Shown: in pieces, positions 1 to 9,003 of the stretch | How positions within the stretch are numbered: the first letter of the stretch is position 1 | Layout: every line of letters starts with the position of its first letter | Assembly (NCBI GenBank): GCA_035653295.1 | Contig: DASRCB010000298.1 | Location: 1-36,970, forward strand | Reading direction: 5' to 3' | DNA length: 36,970 nucleotides | Source of the DNA: DASRCB01 sp035653295 | Lineage (GTDB): Bacteria > Acidobacteriota > Terriglobia > Bryobacterales > Bryobacteraceae | Notes under the pieces: model-generated | The model's input: the letters and a program-made list of their open reading frames with translations, nothing else | Told to the model about the DNA's origin: nothing | Databases searched by the model: none | Program-made: the position numbers and the translations under genes

Positions 1-1509
1 CTGTACGTGATCGCCTTCAGTATCGTACTGCGGCTCGCCCTGGCGTTCGTGCTGCCACACCCGCGACCGTACATTGCCGACGAATTCAGCTATCTGCTGG
101 GCGGTGAAACGCTGGCCGCTGGGCGCCTGACGAATCCGCAGCATCCGATGTGGCGCTTCTTCGAATCGCCGCATATTCTGGTGCACCCCGTTTACGCTTC
201 GAAATATCCGCCGGCCCAGGCCGTATTCATTGCCATAGGCGACAAGCTGTTCGGGGATCCGGCAGCCGGCGTGCTGTTCAGCGTCGCCCTGTTCGCCGGC
301 GCGGTCTGCTGGGCGCTCGAAGCGATCGTACCGAGGCGCTGGGCGGTGCTCGGGGGCCTCCTCACGGCGCTCTGCTTCGGGCCCGGACATTACTGGACGG
401 AATCCTACTGGGGCGGCGCGGTCGCGGCATTGGGAGCGGCGCTTGTTATTGGCGCATGCGCGCGCATCCTCGTGCAGGCCAAAGGCCTGCTTCACAATGG
501 CAGCTCAGAGCCACAGGACGTATGGAGTGAGCGTTTGGCCGGGGCCTGTGCGTTCGGGCTGGGCGCGCTGCTGCTGCTGAATTCCCGGCCATTCGAAGGC
601 GGAGTGCTGGTCGTTTGTGCTGCTCTCGCGATGCGCCCCAGACGAGCCGTCATCGCGGCGCTGGCCGTCGTCGCTCTGGTGATGGCGTTCTACAACTGGC
701 GCGTGACGGGCGATCCGCTGCAGATGCCCTACTCCCTGTACCAGGCGCAATACGGTCCGGCGCCGACCATCTGGCTGGCCGGCGCGAGGCTCGCTTCCAG
801 CTACGGCCATCCCGAACTGCAGCGCCTCTTCCAGCACTTCCTTAACGAACTGCAGAACGTCCTGGCGTATCCTCTCCCGAAACGGATCGGTGTTCTGCTG
901 GTCCGGCTGATCGGCGTTCTGATTTTCGGAGTCGGCCCGCTCGCGTTCCTTCCGCTGATTTTCGCGCCCGCGTTCCTGCGCGACCGACCGGTTCGGGTGC
1001 TCACCGGCCTCGCTCTCGCGGTAACCGCATTCACGCTTCTGGATGTTTCGATGTTCCCGCACTATGCTGCCCCGCTCATCGCTGTGCTCATCGTTCTCTC
1101 GTTTGTCGTACTGCACCGCATGAGTGCTATGAAGTCCGGGGCGCTGCTGTCGGGCATCATGCTGGCGCTGATGTTCGGCGGCGCCGCGGTGCGCATCGGC
1201 CAGGCCGCAGTCGGCCGGAACATCAACTATCCCGCGCGGCCGCCATTCCGGCTCGACCGCGAGGCCATTGCCGCGCGCGTCTGCCGCGAGCCTGGGCGGA
1301 ACGTCATCTTCGTCCGCTATGCGCCCACGCACGACATCAACGCCGAATGGGTTTACAATGCCGCCGAGATCGACGCCTCGCGCGTGGTCTGGGCGCACGA
1401 CCTTGGCAATGAAGCCAACCGGCAGCTGCTCGCCTGGTATAAAGGTCGGCGATTCTGGCTGCTGCAGCCCGACGGCAGTGCGCCAGTGCTGCAGCCCTAC
1501 GGGGAATAA
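1..1509 (+). CDS. GT39/ArnT-like multi-pass membrane glycosyltransferase (5' end probably outside window)
   Basis: Polytopic membrane protein of at least 500 residues. The frame is open to the window edge (CTG TAC before a GTG at 7), so the true start may lie upstream. After a first hydrophobic segment there is an acidic Asp-Glu pair in YIADEFSYL, the place where PMT/ArnT-type (GT-C) glycosyltransferases carry catalytic acidic residues in the first outer loop. About eight to ten further hydrophobic segments follow, then a soluble tail of about 90 residues. By analogy with the family it would transfer a sugar from a polyprenyl carrier on the periplasmic side; donor and acceptor are unknown. 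The M24 peptidase begins 28 bases downstream but has its own promoter-like box. A second protein of this general type lies at 32957. The fold is fairly likely, the exact family uncertain. Confidence 0.7.
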   Translation: MYVIAFSIVLRLALAFVLPHPRPYIADEFSYLLGGETLAAGRLTNPQHPMWRFFESPHILVHPVYASKYPPAQAVFIAIGDKLFGDPAAGVLFSVALFAGAVCWALEAIVPRRWAVLGGLLTALCFGPGHYWTESYWGGAVAALGAALVIGACARILVQAKGLLHNGSSEPQDVWSERLAGACAFGLGALLLLNSRPFEGGVLVVCAALAMRPRRAVIAALAVVALVMAFYNWRVTGDPLQMPYSLYQAQYGPAPTIWLAGARLASSYGHPELQRLFQHFLNELQNVLAYPLPKRIGVLLVRLIGVLIFGVGPLAFLPLIFAPAFLRDRPVRVLTGLALAVTAFTLLDVSMFPHYAAPLIAVLIVLSFVVLHRMSAMKSGALLSGIMLALMFGGAAVRIGQAAVGRNINYPARPPFRLDREAIAARVCREPGRNVIFVRYAPTHDINAEWVYNAAEIDASRVVWAHDLGNEANRQLLAWYKGRRFWLLQPDGSAPVLQPYGE

Positions 1510-1524
1510 AGACGGCTCTGCCGC

Positions 1525-1530
1525 TATACT
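1525..1530 (+). promoter_or_regulatory. -10-like box TATACT, 7 nt before the M24 peptidase ATG
   Basis: TATACT ends 7 bases before the ATG at 1538, so transcription would begin at or one base before the start codon (leaderless mRNA). There is no Shine-Dalgarno sequence in front of the ATG and no good -35 hexamer. It is one of eight such boxes in the window. Confidence 0.5.
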
Positions 1531-1537
1531 CAACATC

Positions 1538-2764
1538 ATGAAGAGCGCTTTGCATCGAACGGCGCTCGTGTGCCTGTTCGCCGCCGTCGCGGCGCGCGCC
1601 GATCTGCCGGTTAGCGAGTTCCGCGCCCACCGCGCAGAGGTCCAGAAGGATCTCGACGGCGTGCTGGTCCTTTTCGCCGCCGCTGAAGACGGCGACGCTC
1701 TCAGCGGGTTCCGCCAGGAATCGAACTTCTATTACCTGACCGGCTGGAAAGAGCCCTCTGCGATCCTGCTCATGACCGCAAAGCAGGCCACCCTGTTCCT
1801 GCCCCGGCATAACGCGAAAAAAGAGCGGTACGAGGGCCGCCATCTTTCCGCCGAGGACCCCGACGCCGGAGCGAAGGCCGGCTTCGACAACGTTCTGCCG
1901 GCGGAGAAGTTCGAATCCGAGTTCGCGGCCGCGCTGGGCGCCGCGTCGCATGTTTATGCGCTCCCGTCGGACCCGCATTACGAGAAGCTCAAACAGCTCG
2001 CACCGCTGCGCGACATCGCCGATGCCGGTCCACGCATCGCGGAAGCGCGTGTGAAGAAATCGCCGGATGAGATCGCGGCCATCCAGCACGCCACCGACGT
2101 CAGCATCGAAGCGCAGCTGGCGGCCTGGAAGCGCATTCAGGCCGGGGCGTACGAATACCAGGTTGCCGCCGCGTTCACCGCCATTATCCTGGACCGCGGC
2201 TGCGAACGGTACGCCTATGCGCCGATCGTCGGCTCCGGCCCGAACGGCGCCGTATTGCATTACAGCGATAATCGCCGCCAGATGGATACCGGCGAATTGG
2301 TGGTAATGGATGCGGCCGCCGAATGCTCCATGTACGCCAGCGATCTGACCCGCACCATTCCCGTCAGCGGGCATTTCACGCCACGGCAGCTGGAGCTGTA
2401 TAACATTGTTCTGAACGCGCAGAAAGCCGCGATCGCTGCCGTGAAGCCCGGCGTTCCTTTCTGGGAGGGCGAGGCCAGCCCCGACAACGCCGCGCGCAGC
2501 TATATCGAGTCGAAGGGTTACGGCAAGTACTTCACGCATAAGATCGGCCATTCGGTGGGGATCGACGTACACGATCCGCCGATGCCGCCCGCGACGCTCG
2601 AGCCAGGGATGGTGATCACCATTGAGCCGGGGATCTACATGCCCGGCGAGAACATCGGCATCCGCATCGAAGATGTGGTGCTGGTGACGGCGAAAGGCGC
2701 GCAGGTGCTCAGCTCCGCGCTGCCGAAGGAGCCTGGCGACATTGAAAAAGCGCTGGCCCGTTAA
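1538..2764 (+). CDS. Secreted Xaa-Pro aminopeptidase-like M24B metallopeptidase
   Basis: 408 residues. An N-terminal signal peptide (basic MKSALHR, hydrophobic core, AARA cleavage-like site near residue 21) sends it out of the cytoplasm. An aminopeptidase P N-terminal domain (about 25-165) precedes the pita-bread M24 domain (175-405). All five dinuclear metal ligands are visible: D258, D269, H338 (HKIGHSVGIDVHD), E363 (TIEPGIY) and E378 (IRIEDV). The family removes N-terminal residues in front of proline, so a role in peptide scavenging is likely. The ATG at 1538 was chosen because it gives the signal peptide directly and has a TATACT box 7 bases upstream; the frame stays open upstream but that part overlaps the preceding gene. 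The 3' end overlaps the start of the CHASE2 kinase gene by 23 bases. Confidence 0.9.
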   Translation: MKSALHRTALVCLFAAVAARADLPVSEFRAHRAEVQKDLDGVLVLFAAAEDGDALSGFRQESNFYYLTGWKEPSAILLMTAKQATLFLPRHNAKKERYEGRHLSAEDPDAGAKAGFDNVLPAEKFESEFAAALGAASHVYALPSDPHYEKLKQLAPLRDIADAGPRIAEARVKKSPDEIAAIQHATDVSIEAQLAAWKRIQAGAYEYQVAAAFTAIILDRGCERYAYAPIVGSGPNGAVLHYSDNRRQMDTGELVVMDAAAECSMYASDLTRTIPVSGHFTPRQLELYNIVLNAQKAAIAAVKPGVPFWEGEASPDNAARSYIESKGYGKYFTHKIGHSVGIDVHDPPMPPATLEPGMVITIEPGIYMPGENIGIRIEDVVLVTAKGAQVLSSALPKEPGDIEKALAR

Positions 2765-4631
2765 GCTCATTCTCGGCTATGCCGGCATAGCGCTGGCGGC
2801 GCTGGTTGCCGCCACGGTGCTGGGCTGGCTCATCGGACCGCGTATCGATAACTACGCCTATGACACCATGCTGCGCCGCGATGCCCCGCCGCCGCGTGCG
2901 CCGCATTCGGTGATCGTGGCCATCGACGATAGCACGCTGAACGCCATGGGCGGCACGCGCAGGCTGCGTTCGATCCTCGCCACAGGGCTGGAACTCATTG
3001 CCGCGGGACGCCCGCGCGTCACGGCCATGGACCTGATCCTCGCCGATCGCGGCGACGCCGCTGAGGACCAGCGTCTGCGGAACGCGATGGCCGCGACGCC
3101 GAATCTTGTGCTGCCGGTGGACATGGTCGAAGGCCGATGGGAGGCGCCCCTGCCGATGTTCCGCTCCGCGGCCTCCGCGCTCGGGCATGTGTACCCGGAC
3201 ATGGATTCGCCTGACGGAGTAATGCGGCGCATTTCCCTCGAGCTGGCCTCGGGATCGCAGCGCTACTGGGCGCTTGCCTTGCAGGCGTTCCGACTGTGGA
3301 GAGGCGCACCGTACATTCTCGAATCGCCCAACGTCATCCAGATCGGCTCGGAGACAATCCCCGCGCGGCGCAGCGACGGCGAGCGGCCGCTGCGCATTGT
3401 GTATACCTCGGCGCCGCTGCCGCGGATTTCGCTCGAGGAACTCCGCCGCAACCCGTCGCGCGCCTCCGAGTTGACCGGGCGCGCGGTGTTCCTGGGAGTT
3501 ACATCACTCTCGGCCGCGCGGGATCGTGTCATCACCCCATACCACAATGACGAAGGCATGCACTACATGTCCGGCGTAGAGGTGCACGCCCAGGTCTTCG
3601 AAACGCTCGCGCGCGGGCAGTTCCTCAGCGATATTCCTGATCTGGACGTGATCTTCATCTGCGCCGGCATCGCCGCGCTGGCCGCGGTCATCTTCGGTTT
3701 CCTGAGCGGCTGGCGCGCGTACATGGCCGCGTCCATTCTTCTCGCGGGCGCCCATCTGCTTCCGTTCCTGCTGTTTGAACAGCGGCTCGTGGTCCCGCTG
3801 TTCACACTCGCGGCGACCGCCTGGTTCGCGATCTCCGGGACCGCAACCTGGCAGCACTTCGCGGTGCGGCGCCAGTTGCGCGCCTCCGAGGCTGACCGCG
3901 TGCGATATCAGCAAACGCTGCAGTTCGTCACGCACGAAATGCGCACCCCGCTCACCGCGATTCAGGGCTCCAGCGAGCTGATGGGCCGCTACAACCTGCC
4001 TGAGGAGAAGCGCAAAGAGTTCGCGGCGATGATCAACGCCGAGTCGAAACGGCTGGCGCGCATGATCCAGACGTTTCTGGACGTGGAGCGGCTCGGCGCC
4101 GGGCAGATGGAGCTGCGTAGTGAATCGTTCACCCCGGACGAGATCCTGCAGCCGTGTCTGGCGCGGGTGCGGCCCATCGCCGAACGAAAGAGCATTGCGG
4201 TGCACGCGGGCGCAATGCCCCCCCTCGCCCTGACCGGCGACCGCGAGCTGATGGAATATGCCGTCTACAACCTGCTCACCAACGCGGTGAAATATTCGCC
4301 GGCGGAAACCGAAATTCACCTCACCGGGTCTGTGGAAGACGGCGCGTTCCGCCTCGCGATTCGCGATCAGGGCATGGGCATCGAGGAAAAAGAACTGCGG
4401 AACATCTTCCAGCGCTTCTACCGCACGCGCCGCGCCGAGGCCTCCGGGGAGAAGGGCACCGGCATCGGACTGTCCATCGTCGATCAGATCATACGGCAGC
4501 ACCACGGGCGCATCGACGTGACCAGCCGCGTCGGCGAGGGCTCCTGCTTCACCATGATCGTTCCGGCCGATGCGGCCACGCGAAGAAATCCGCCGTCGGT
4601 TAGCTCCGGCACAGTTAAAATAGAGACGTAA
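2742..4631 (+). CDS. CHASE2-domain membrane sensor histidine kinase
   Basis: 629 residues from a TTG start that lies inside the 3' end of the peptidase gene, with AAGGAG 10 bases before it. Layout: membrane segment at about 8-31; extracytoplasmic CHASE2 sensor domain (about 35-295, with IDNYAYDTMLRRD and VIVAIDDSTL motifs); three closely spaced membrane segments at about 303-375; HisKA with phospho-acceptor H398 in VTHEMRTPLTA; HATPase with the N box NLLTNAVKYSP (N510) and GTGIGLS near 573. It autophosphorylates in response to an unknown periplasmic signal. The NtrC-type regulator starts 2 bases downstream, so the two almost certainly form one two-component system. The start codon is the least certain part, since no in-frame ATG precedes the sensor domain. 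Confidence 0.9.
   Translation: MKKRWPVKLILGYAGIALAALVAATVLGWLIGPRIDNYAYDTMLRRDAPPPRAPHSVIVAIDDSTLNAMGGTRRLRSILATGLELIAAGRPRVTAMDLILADRGDAAEDQRLRNAMAATPNLVLPVDMVEGRWEAPLPMFRSAASALGHVYPDMDSPDGVMRRISLELASGSQRYWALALQAFRLWRGAPYILESPNVIQIGSETIPARRSDGERPLRIVYTSAPLPRISLEELRRNPSRASELTGRAVFLGVTSLSAARDRVITPYHNDEGMHYMSGVEVHAQVFETLARGQFLSDIPDLDVIFICAGIAALAAVIFGFLSGWRAYMAASILLAGAHLLPFLLFEQRLVVPLFTLAATAWFAISGTATWQHFAVRRQLRASEADRVRYQQTLQFVTHEMRTPLTAIQGSSELMGRYNLPEEKRKEFAAMINAESKRLARMIQTFLDVERLGAGQMELRSESFTPDEILQPCLARVRPIAERKSIAVHAGAMPPLALTGDRELMEYAVYNLLTNAVKYSPAETEIHLTGSVEDGAFRLAIRDQGMGIEEKELRNIFQRFYRTRRAEASGEKGTGIGLSIVDQIIRQHHGRIDVTSRVGEGSCFTMIVPADAATRRNPPSVSSGTVKIET
4616..4621 (+). promoter_or_regulatory. 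TAAAAT box in the 3' end of the kinase gene
   Basis: TAAAAT lies 12 bases before the GTG of the response regulator. It could give the regulator its own short-leader transcript besides read-through from the kinase. Spacing is longer than in the leaderless set, so this is weak. Confidence 0.25.
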
Positions 4632-4633
4632 CT

Positions 4634-5953
4634 GTGCAGAATCGTCTGTTGATCGTTGAGGATGACCCCGCGGTTCGCAACACGATGGTCACCTTCCTGG
4701 AGCTCGAAGGCTATGCGGTCGACGCCGTTTCCTCGACGCACGACGCTCTGCAGCGGCTGCGCGCGGAAACATATCCGATCGTTATTTCCGATATTTATCT
4801 GGATGAACGCACCGGTCTCGATGTGCTCGAAGCCGCGCGGGGAAAAGACCCGCAATGCGCGGTGATCCTGATGACGGGCCGCGGCAGCATGGAGACGGTG
4901 ATGGCCGCCACACGGGGCGGCGCGTTCGATTATATTGCCAAGCCCTTCGACCTCGATCGCATGCTGGAGACCGTAAAACGCGCCGAAGCCACGCTCGCCG
5001 GCGCGGAGAGCGAGGAAAGCGCGGAAATAGACGACCTGCCCGATACGGAAATGATCGCCAGTTCGCCGGAGATGGTCGCCATTTATAAAACCATTTCCCG
5101 TGTCGCCCCCACCGACGCCACGATTCTCGTCGAAGGCGAAACGGGCACCGGCAAGGAAATGATCGCGCGCATGATACACGAGTACAGCCCGCGCGCGAAG
5201 CAGCCCTTCGTCCCCGTGGACTGCGCCTCCATCGCGCCCGGGCTTCTGGAGAGCGAACTCTTCGGCGCCCTGCGCGGCGCCTATACCGGCGCCGAACGCG
5301 ACCGCATGGGCGTGTTCGAGGCGGCGAACAACGGCACTGTTTTTCTGGATGAGATCGGCGACATCGAACTGGGCTTCCAGCTCAAGCTGCTGCGCTTCCT
5401 TCAGGAGAAGGAGATTCGTCCGCTTGGCTCACCCCGGCCCCGCAAGGTCGATGTCCGCGTGGTGGCTGCCACCAATCGCAACGTGCAGGAGATGGTGGAT
5501 GAGGGCAAGTTCCGCGAAGACCTGTGGTTCCGGCTCAACGTGGTGCGGATTCTGGTTCCTCCGCTGCGTGAGCGCCGCGGCGACGTTACGCTCCTGGCGC
5601 ACCACTTCCTGAAGCGCTACAACGAGCGCTATCAGACCAGCGCAAGGCTGACGCCGTCCGGCCTGGCGGCGATGGAAGATTACTCCTGGCCCGGTAACGT
5701 TCGGCAACTGCAGCACATGATGGAGCGGCTGGCGATTCTGGCGCCGCAGCAGCGCATCGACGAGGCCGCGGTGCGCGAGGCAATCGACATGATGGAGCCG
5801 CGGGAAACGGCCAGCGACACTCTGGCCGACACAGAAGCCGAACAGATCCGCCGCGTGCTTTCCACCACGGGCGGAAACAAGAGCCGCGCCGCGCGCATCC
5901 TGGGCATCGAGCGCAAGACGCTTTATCGCAAGCTGGAACGGATGGGCCTGTAA
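4634..5953 (+). CDS. NtrC-family sigma-54-dependent response regulator
   Basis: 439 residues, GTG start. Receiver domain 1-120 with acidic pocket E9/D10/D11, phosphorylation site D53 (ISDIYLD) and K103 (IAKPFD). AAA+ domain about 140-370 with Walker A GETGTGKE (168-175), the sigma-54 contact loop as GAYTGA (215-220, a conservative Phe-to-Tyr change) and Walker B TVFLDE (235-240). The C-terminal Fis-type helix-turn-helix (about 395-439) ends GGNKSRAARILGIERKTLYRKL. Known role of the family: phosphorylated oligomers bind upstream of -24/-12 promoters and drive open-complex formation by sigma-54 polymerase. The cognate kinase is the CHASE2 protein directly upstream. No target promoter was recognised in the window. 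Its stop is 3 bases from the converging gene at 5957. Confidence 0.95.
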   Translation: MQNRLLIVEDDPAVRNTMVTFLELEGYAVDAVSSTHDALQRLRAETYPIVISDIYLDERTGLDVLEAARGKDPQCAVILMTGRGSMETVMAATRGGAFDYIAKPFDLDRMLETVKRAEATLAGAESEESAEIDDLPDTEMIASSPEMVAIYKTISRVAPTDATILVEGETGTGKEMIARMIHEYSPRAKQPFVPVDCASIAPGLLESELFGALRGAYTGAERDRMGVFEAANNGTVFLDEIGDIELGFQLKLLRFLQEKEIRPLGSPRPRKVDVRVVAATNRNVQEMVDEGKFREDLWFRLNVVRILVPPLRERRGDVTLLAHHFLKRYNERYQTSARLTPSGLAAMEDYSWPGNVRQLQHMMERLAILAPQQRIDEAAVREAIDMMEPRETASDTLADTEAEQIRRVLSTTGGNKSRAARILGIERKTLYRKLERMGL

Positions 5954-5956
5954 CCC

Positions 5957-6457
5957 TTACCGAAACCCCGTCTCTTTCTTGAATTCCTCGAGCGCGTTAT
6001 ACGCGATCGGGCAATAGGTCGCCCGATCGGGCATATCCCACAACCGGCTCAGAAACGATCCCGGCCCGCGCACCAGGTGCGGGAAATCCCGGCACGAATC
6101 CGGCCGATGGTCATACACGGTGCACTCGTTGCCCTCCAGAAAGACGCATCCCTGATTGGTGCGCCGCAGGATGCGGCCTTCCTCCTCAGTGTCCGCCGTG
6201 TACTCGCGGAGGAATCGATCGACCGTCGTACCGGTCGCCTTCGCCAGCCGTTCGATATCCCGCTCGTTCACGCGCGCGGTGGCGACGCGGCAGCAGTTGG
6301 CGCAGGCGCGGCAGTCGATGGCCTCTTCCACCTCTTCGGCGATCCGTTTGAGCCGCCGCTCGACGAAGTTATGGCGCTTCAGCCACGTCCGGAATTTCGC
6401 GTTCTCGGCGGTCTTCTTCTCGCCCAGCCGGCGAATCTGAACGAGATCGGTTTCCAC
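5957..6457 (-). CDS. YkgJ-type cysteine-cluster protein (Zn or Fe-S binding)
   Basis: 166 residues from a GTG start. Eight cysteines in a YkgJ/CxxCxxCC pattern: C49, C52, C55, C56 (CRACANCC), C104, C112, C122 (HRPDSCRDFP) and C149. The family (PF03692) is thought to bind zinc or an iron-sulfur cluster; biochemical function is poorly defined. The first 45 residues are charged and helical. The gene stands alone on the minus strand, convergent with the response regulator. It lies downstream of the minus-strand permease gene, with 24 bases between the permease stop and this start. A TACCCT box lies 8 bases before the GTG, and GAAAGAGA immediately before it is a poor ribosome-binding site. Confidence 0.85.
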   Translation of the reverse strand: METDLVQIRRLGEKKTAENAKFRTWLKRHNFVERRLKRIAEEVEEAIDCRACANCCRVATARVNERDIERLAKATGTTVDRFLREYTADTEEEGRILRRTNQGCVFLEGNECTVYDHRPDSCRDFPHLVRGPGSFLSRLWDMPDRATYCPIAYNALEEFKKETGFR

Positions 6458-6465
6458 TCTCTTTC

Positions 6466-6471
6466 AGGGTA
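6466..6471 (-). promoter_or_regulatory. -10-like box TACCCT, 8 nt before the YkgJ-type GTG
   Basis: Minus-strand TACCCT separated by 8 bases from the GTG at 6457. It fits the TANNNT pattern seen at other starts here, with the longest spacing of the set. Weak alone. Confidence 0.3.
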
Positions 6472-6481
6472 GCGGACGTCC

Positions 6482-8869
6482 TCATTCCGCCCGCAGCGCC
6501 TCCATGGGATCCACCAGGCCGGCGCGCACCGCCGGCCACCACGCAGCGGACAGAGCAATGGCCACAGCTACGGCGGCGCTCGCCACATAGGTCAGCGGAT
6601 CCAGCGTGGCAACACCCACGAAGAGAGAATGGGCGAGCCGCGCGGAAGCTCCGAGCAAGAACAGCCCTGCGGGCATGCCCCAGGCGGAGATTCGCACGGC
6701 CTCGGCCAGCACCATGCGCTGGAGGTCGGCGGGCCGGGCGCCGAGCGCAACGCGCATGCCCAGCTCGCGTCGGCGGCGCTCGACCGCGAACTGGACCACG
6801 CCGAACAGACCGGCGGCGGTGAGCAGGAATCCGATCACACCCATCGCGGTGACGATCGCCGCAGCCGCCCGATCGAGGAACAGGGCCATATCCATGTGCG
6901 TGCGCAGTGTGGTCCAGGATGTAAAGTTGATATCGGAGTCGAAGCGCTTCAGCTCTTTGGCAATGGTGCGACCGACGTCGCGCGGGTCGCCCTGGGTTTC
7001 GATCAGAAACGTGAGATCGCCGGAGGGCTGCTGGGCAAAGGGAAGATAGAGGTAGGGTCGGGGATCCTCGTGGACGCTTGGTTCCGAAACCGGCCCATCC
7101 TCGGAGACTCCGATGATCTGGCGCTTCACACCGTCAATGCTGATCCACCGGCCGAGTGGATCCTTCCCGCCCAGAAGTTCCTTCACGAACTCCTGCGAGA
7201 CGACAACCACCGGTGTGCTGCCCTCACGATCGCCGGGCTCAATGCCGCGCCCGACGAGCACGCGCGTGCCCATAACTGCGAAATAGTTTCCAGCGACATT
7301 GTTTAGCTTCACCCCGGCAGGCAGACGTCCGGAGATCTCCACCCGAGCGGTCATCCCGCCTCCCGAACCGCTCAGATGAATGCGGCGGGCATAGGTGGCG
7401 GCACGCACACCGGGTATGGCTGCCAGATGCTCGGCGTCGCGGTCGTACCATGTGCCGCCGGGCGTTCGCCAGGCAGAGATGATGACCATCTTCTTGTCCG
7501 GGTCGAAACCGGGCCGCACGCGCGCGGCATTGTGCACGTTTTCGATGCATTGCACGGCCATGCCGAAGAAAAGAACGGTGACCGCGATCTGCACCCCGAC
7601 CAGAACCTTGCGTCGCCACTCGCTGGCCGCGCCTCCGGCCCGCTCACCCGCCTTAAGCACCTCGCCGACATCGCGCCGCACGGCGATGCGCACGGGCGTG
7701 AGCCCGGCCAGGACGACGGAGGTGGCCATAGCGGCCACGGCTACGACGGCCACCCGGCTGTCCAGACGAGCATCGAGCTCGGCGAAGGACATGACCAGCG
7801 TTACGCTCGCGTTCAGCAGGCGCACCAGCCAGCTGGCGAACAACAGCCCGAGAGCCGCGCCGGCGATGCAGACCAGGGCGGAGTCTATCAGCAGAAGACG
7901 AGCCACGCTGGAAGCGCCGGCGCCAAGTGCGCGGCGGATGCTGAGTTCGATCTTTCGCGATTCAGCCTGAGCAATGCGCAGCTGTGCGGCGTTGGAGCAG
8001 CCGATGAACAGGATCAGGCCGATGAGCACGAGCATGGCGGCCAGGCCCTTGAGCTTCTCTCTCCAGCTCAGCGCGTAATCCTGCGACAGCCACGTTGCCG
8101 TGGCGCCCTTCGGCGCGAGTTTGTGTTTCTCCGGTCCGCGAATTGACGCATCCAGCAGGGCCGCAGCGCGCTCCCGGGCTACGCCCGGTTTGAGACGCAC
8201 CGCCACCTCCCATTGCCAGTTGCGCGATGTCCTCTCTTTGGGGCTGGCGAGGAAGTTGAGGTAATCGTACGCGTTGATCCAGACATCGTTGGGAACGCCG
8301 CGCACATTGCCCGCGAATTCCGCGGGCATGACCCCGGCGACGGTAAACGCCGTCCCGTTGAGGCGAATTGTCTTCCCGATTACGGACCGGTCGGCGGCAA
8401 AGCGGCCGCGCCAAAGCCGATCGCCAATCACGGCAGCGGGCAGGCCCTCGATCGAGGCCAGCGAAGCCCGGCCGAGCGCCGCGTGAACACCGAGCGGAGC
8501 GAAGTAGTTTGGAGTCGAGGGGTAGAGAAGAACCTCGCGAACGCTCTCGCCGGCGAGCAAAGCGCCGACGCGCTCGTAGGAGCACAATTCTGCAATGCCT
8601 TTGGCGGACCGCGCCATATCCTCGTAATCAGCCCAGCCGTATAAAATCGGCTGCCCGTCATCCCCGAGCGAATTCACCTGGAGTACGCGCTCGGGATCAT
8701 GGATGGGAAACGGGCGGAAATAAGCCGCATCGGCAATGCTGAACAGGGCGGCGCTTAATCCGATGGCAAATGCAATGGAGATTACGGACAGCGCCGTCGC
8801 TCCCGGGCTCTTCGCCAGCAGGCGAAGAGACACGCGCACGTCCTGCCCCAGGGGCCCTCGGAACGGCAT
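6482..8869 (-). CDS. Orphan duplicated MacB/FtsX-type ABC permease (ADOP family)
   Basis: 795 residues. Two repeats of a MacB periplasmic core domain plus FtsX transmembrane domain. The N-terminal signature LLAKSPGATALSVISIAFAIGLSAALFS matches the usual start of acidobacterial duplicated orphan permeases. The first FtsX part (LVLIGLILFIGCSNAAQLRIAQAESRKIELSIRRALGAG region) is followed by a second membrane entry (VGVQIAVTVLFFGMAV) and a C-terminal FtsX part (RRRELGMRVALGARPADLQRM). No ATPase gene is adjacent, as is normal for this family. Function is unknown; by homology a mechanotransmission or efflux role with a partner ATPase is possible. Start: the ATG at 8869 has TACAAT only one base before it, so a transcript from that box would begin inside the gene. 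GTG codons at residues 11 and 13 are alternatives. Confidence 0.9.
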   Translation of the reverse strand: MPFRGPLGQDVRVSLRLLAKSPGATALSVISIAFAIGLSAALFSIADAAYFRPFPIHDPERVLQVNSLGDDGQPILYGWADYEDMARSAKGIAELCSYERVGALLAGESVREVLLYPSTPNYFAPLGVHAALGRASLASIEGLPAAVIGDRLWRGRFAADRSVIGKTIRLNGTAFTVAGVMPAEFAGNVRGVPNDVWINAYDYLNFLASPKERTSRNWQWEVAVRLKPGVARERAAALLDASIRGPEKHKLAPKGATATWLSQDYALSWREKLKGLAAMLVLIGLILFIGCSNAAQLRIAQAESRKIELSIRRALGAGASSVARLLLIDSALVCIAGAALGLLFASWLVRLLNASVTLVMSFAELDARLDSRVAVVAVAAMATSVVLAGLTPVRIAVRRDVGEVLKAGERAGGAASEWRRKVLVGVQIAVTVLFFGMAVQCIENVHNAARVRPGFDPDKKMVIISAWRTPGGTWYDRDAEHLAAIPGVRAATYARRIHLSGSGGGMTARVEISGRLPAGVKLNNVAGNYFAVMGTRVLVGRGIEPGDREGSTPVVVVSQEFVKELLGGKDPLGRWISIDGVKRQIIGVSEDGPVSEPSVHEDPRPYLYLPFAQQPSGDLTFLIETQGDPRDVGRTIAKELKRFDSDINFTSWTTLRTHMDMALFLDRAAAAIVTAMGVIGFLLTAAGLFGVVQFAVERRRRELGMRVALGARPADLQRMVLAEAVRISAWGMPAGLFLLGASARLAHSLFVGVATLDPLTYVASAAVAVAIALSAAWWPAVRAGLVDPMEALRAE

Positions 8870-8918
8870 AATTGTATGCCGACGAAGGAAGCAATCGGAG
8901 TGCCAGCGCGCGACCTAA

Positions 8919-8933
8919 TTGACCTTCCGTCAA
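8919..8933. repeat. Short inverted repeat TTGAC-N5-GTCAA
   Basis: Five-base arms with a 5-base spacer in the 134-base gap between the divergent permease and aminotransferase genes. It could be an operator, but it is short. The rest of the gap shows only the TACAAT boxes described for the two genes. Confidence 0.25.
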
Positions 8934-8991
8934 GGAAATCGCGGCGTGCACCAACGCGACACCCTGTCGCGTTCCGAAACACGGCAGAACG

Positions 8992-8997
8992 TACAAT
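8992..8997 (+). promoter_or_regulatory. -10-like box TACAAT, 6 nt before the AlaC-like ATG
   Basis: TACAAT ends 6 bases before the ATG at 9004, which places the expected transcription start on the A of the start codon. No Shine-Dalgarno sequence and no clear -35 hexamer. Confidence 0.5.
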
Positions 8998-9003
8998 AAT
9001 CCT

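Noticed and set aside
8919..8997. TTGACC at 8919 as a -35 element for the aminotransferase
   Set aside because: The distance to TACAAT at 8992 is about 67 bases, far beyond the 16-18 base spacer.
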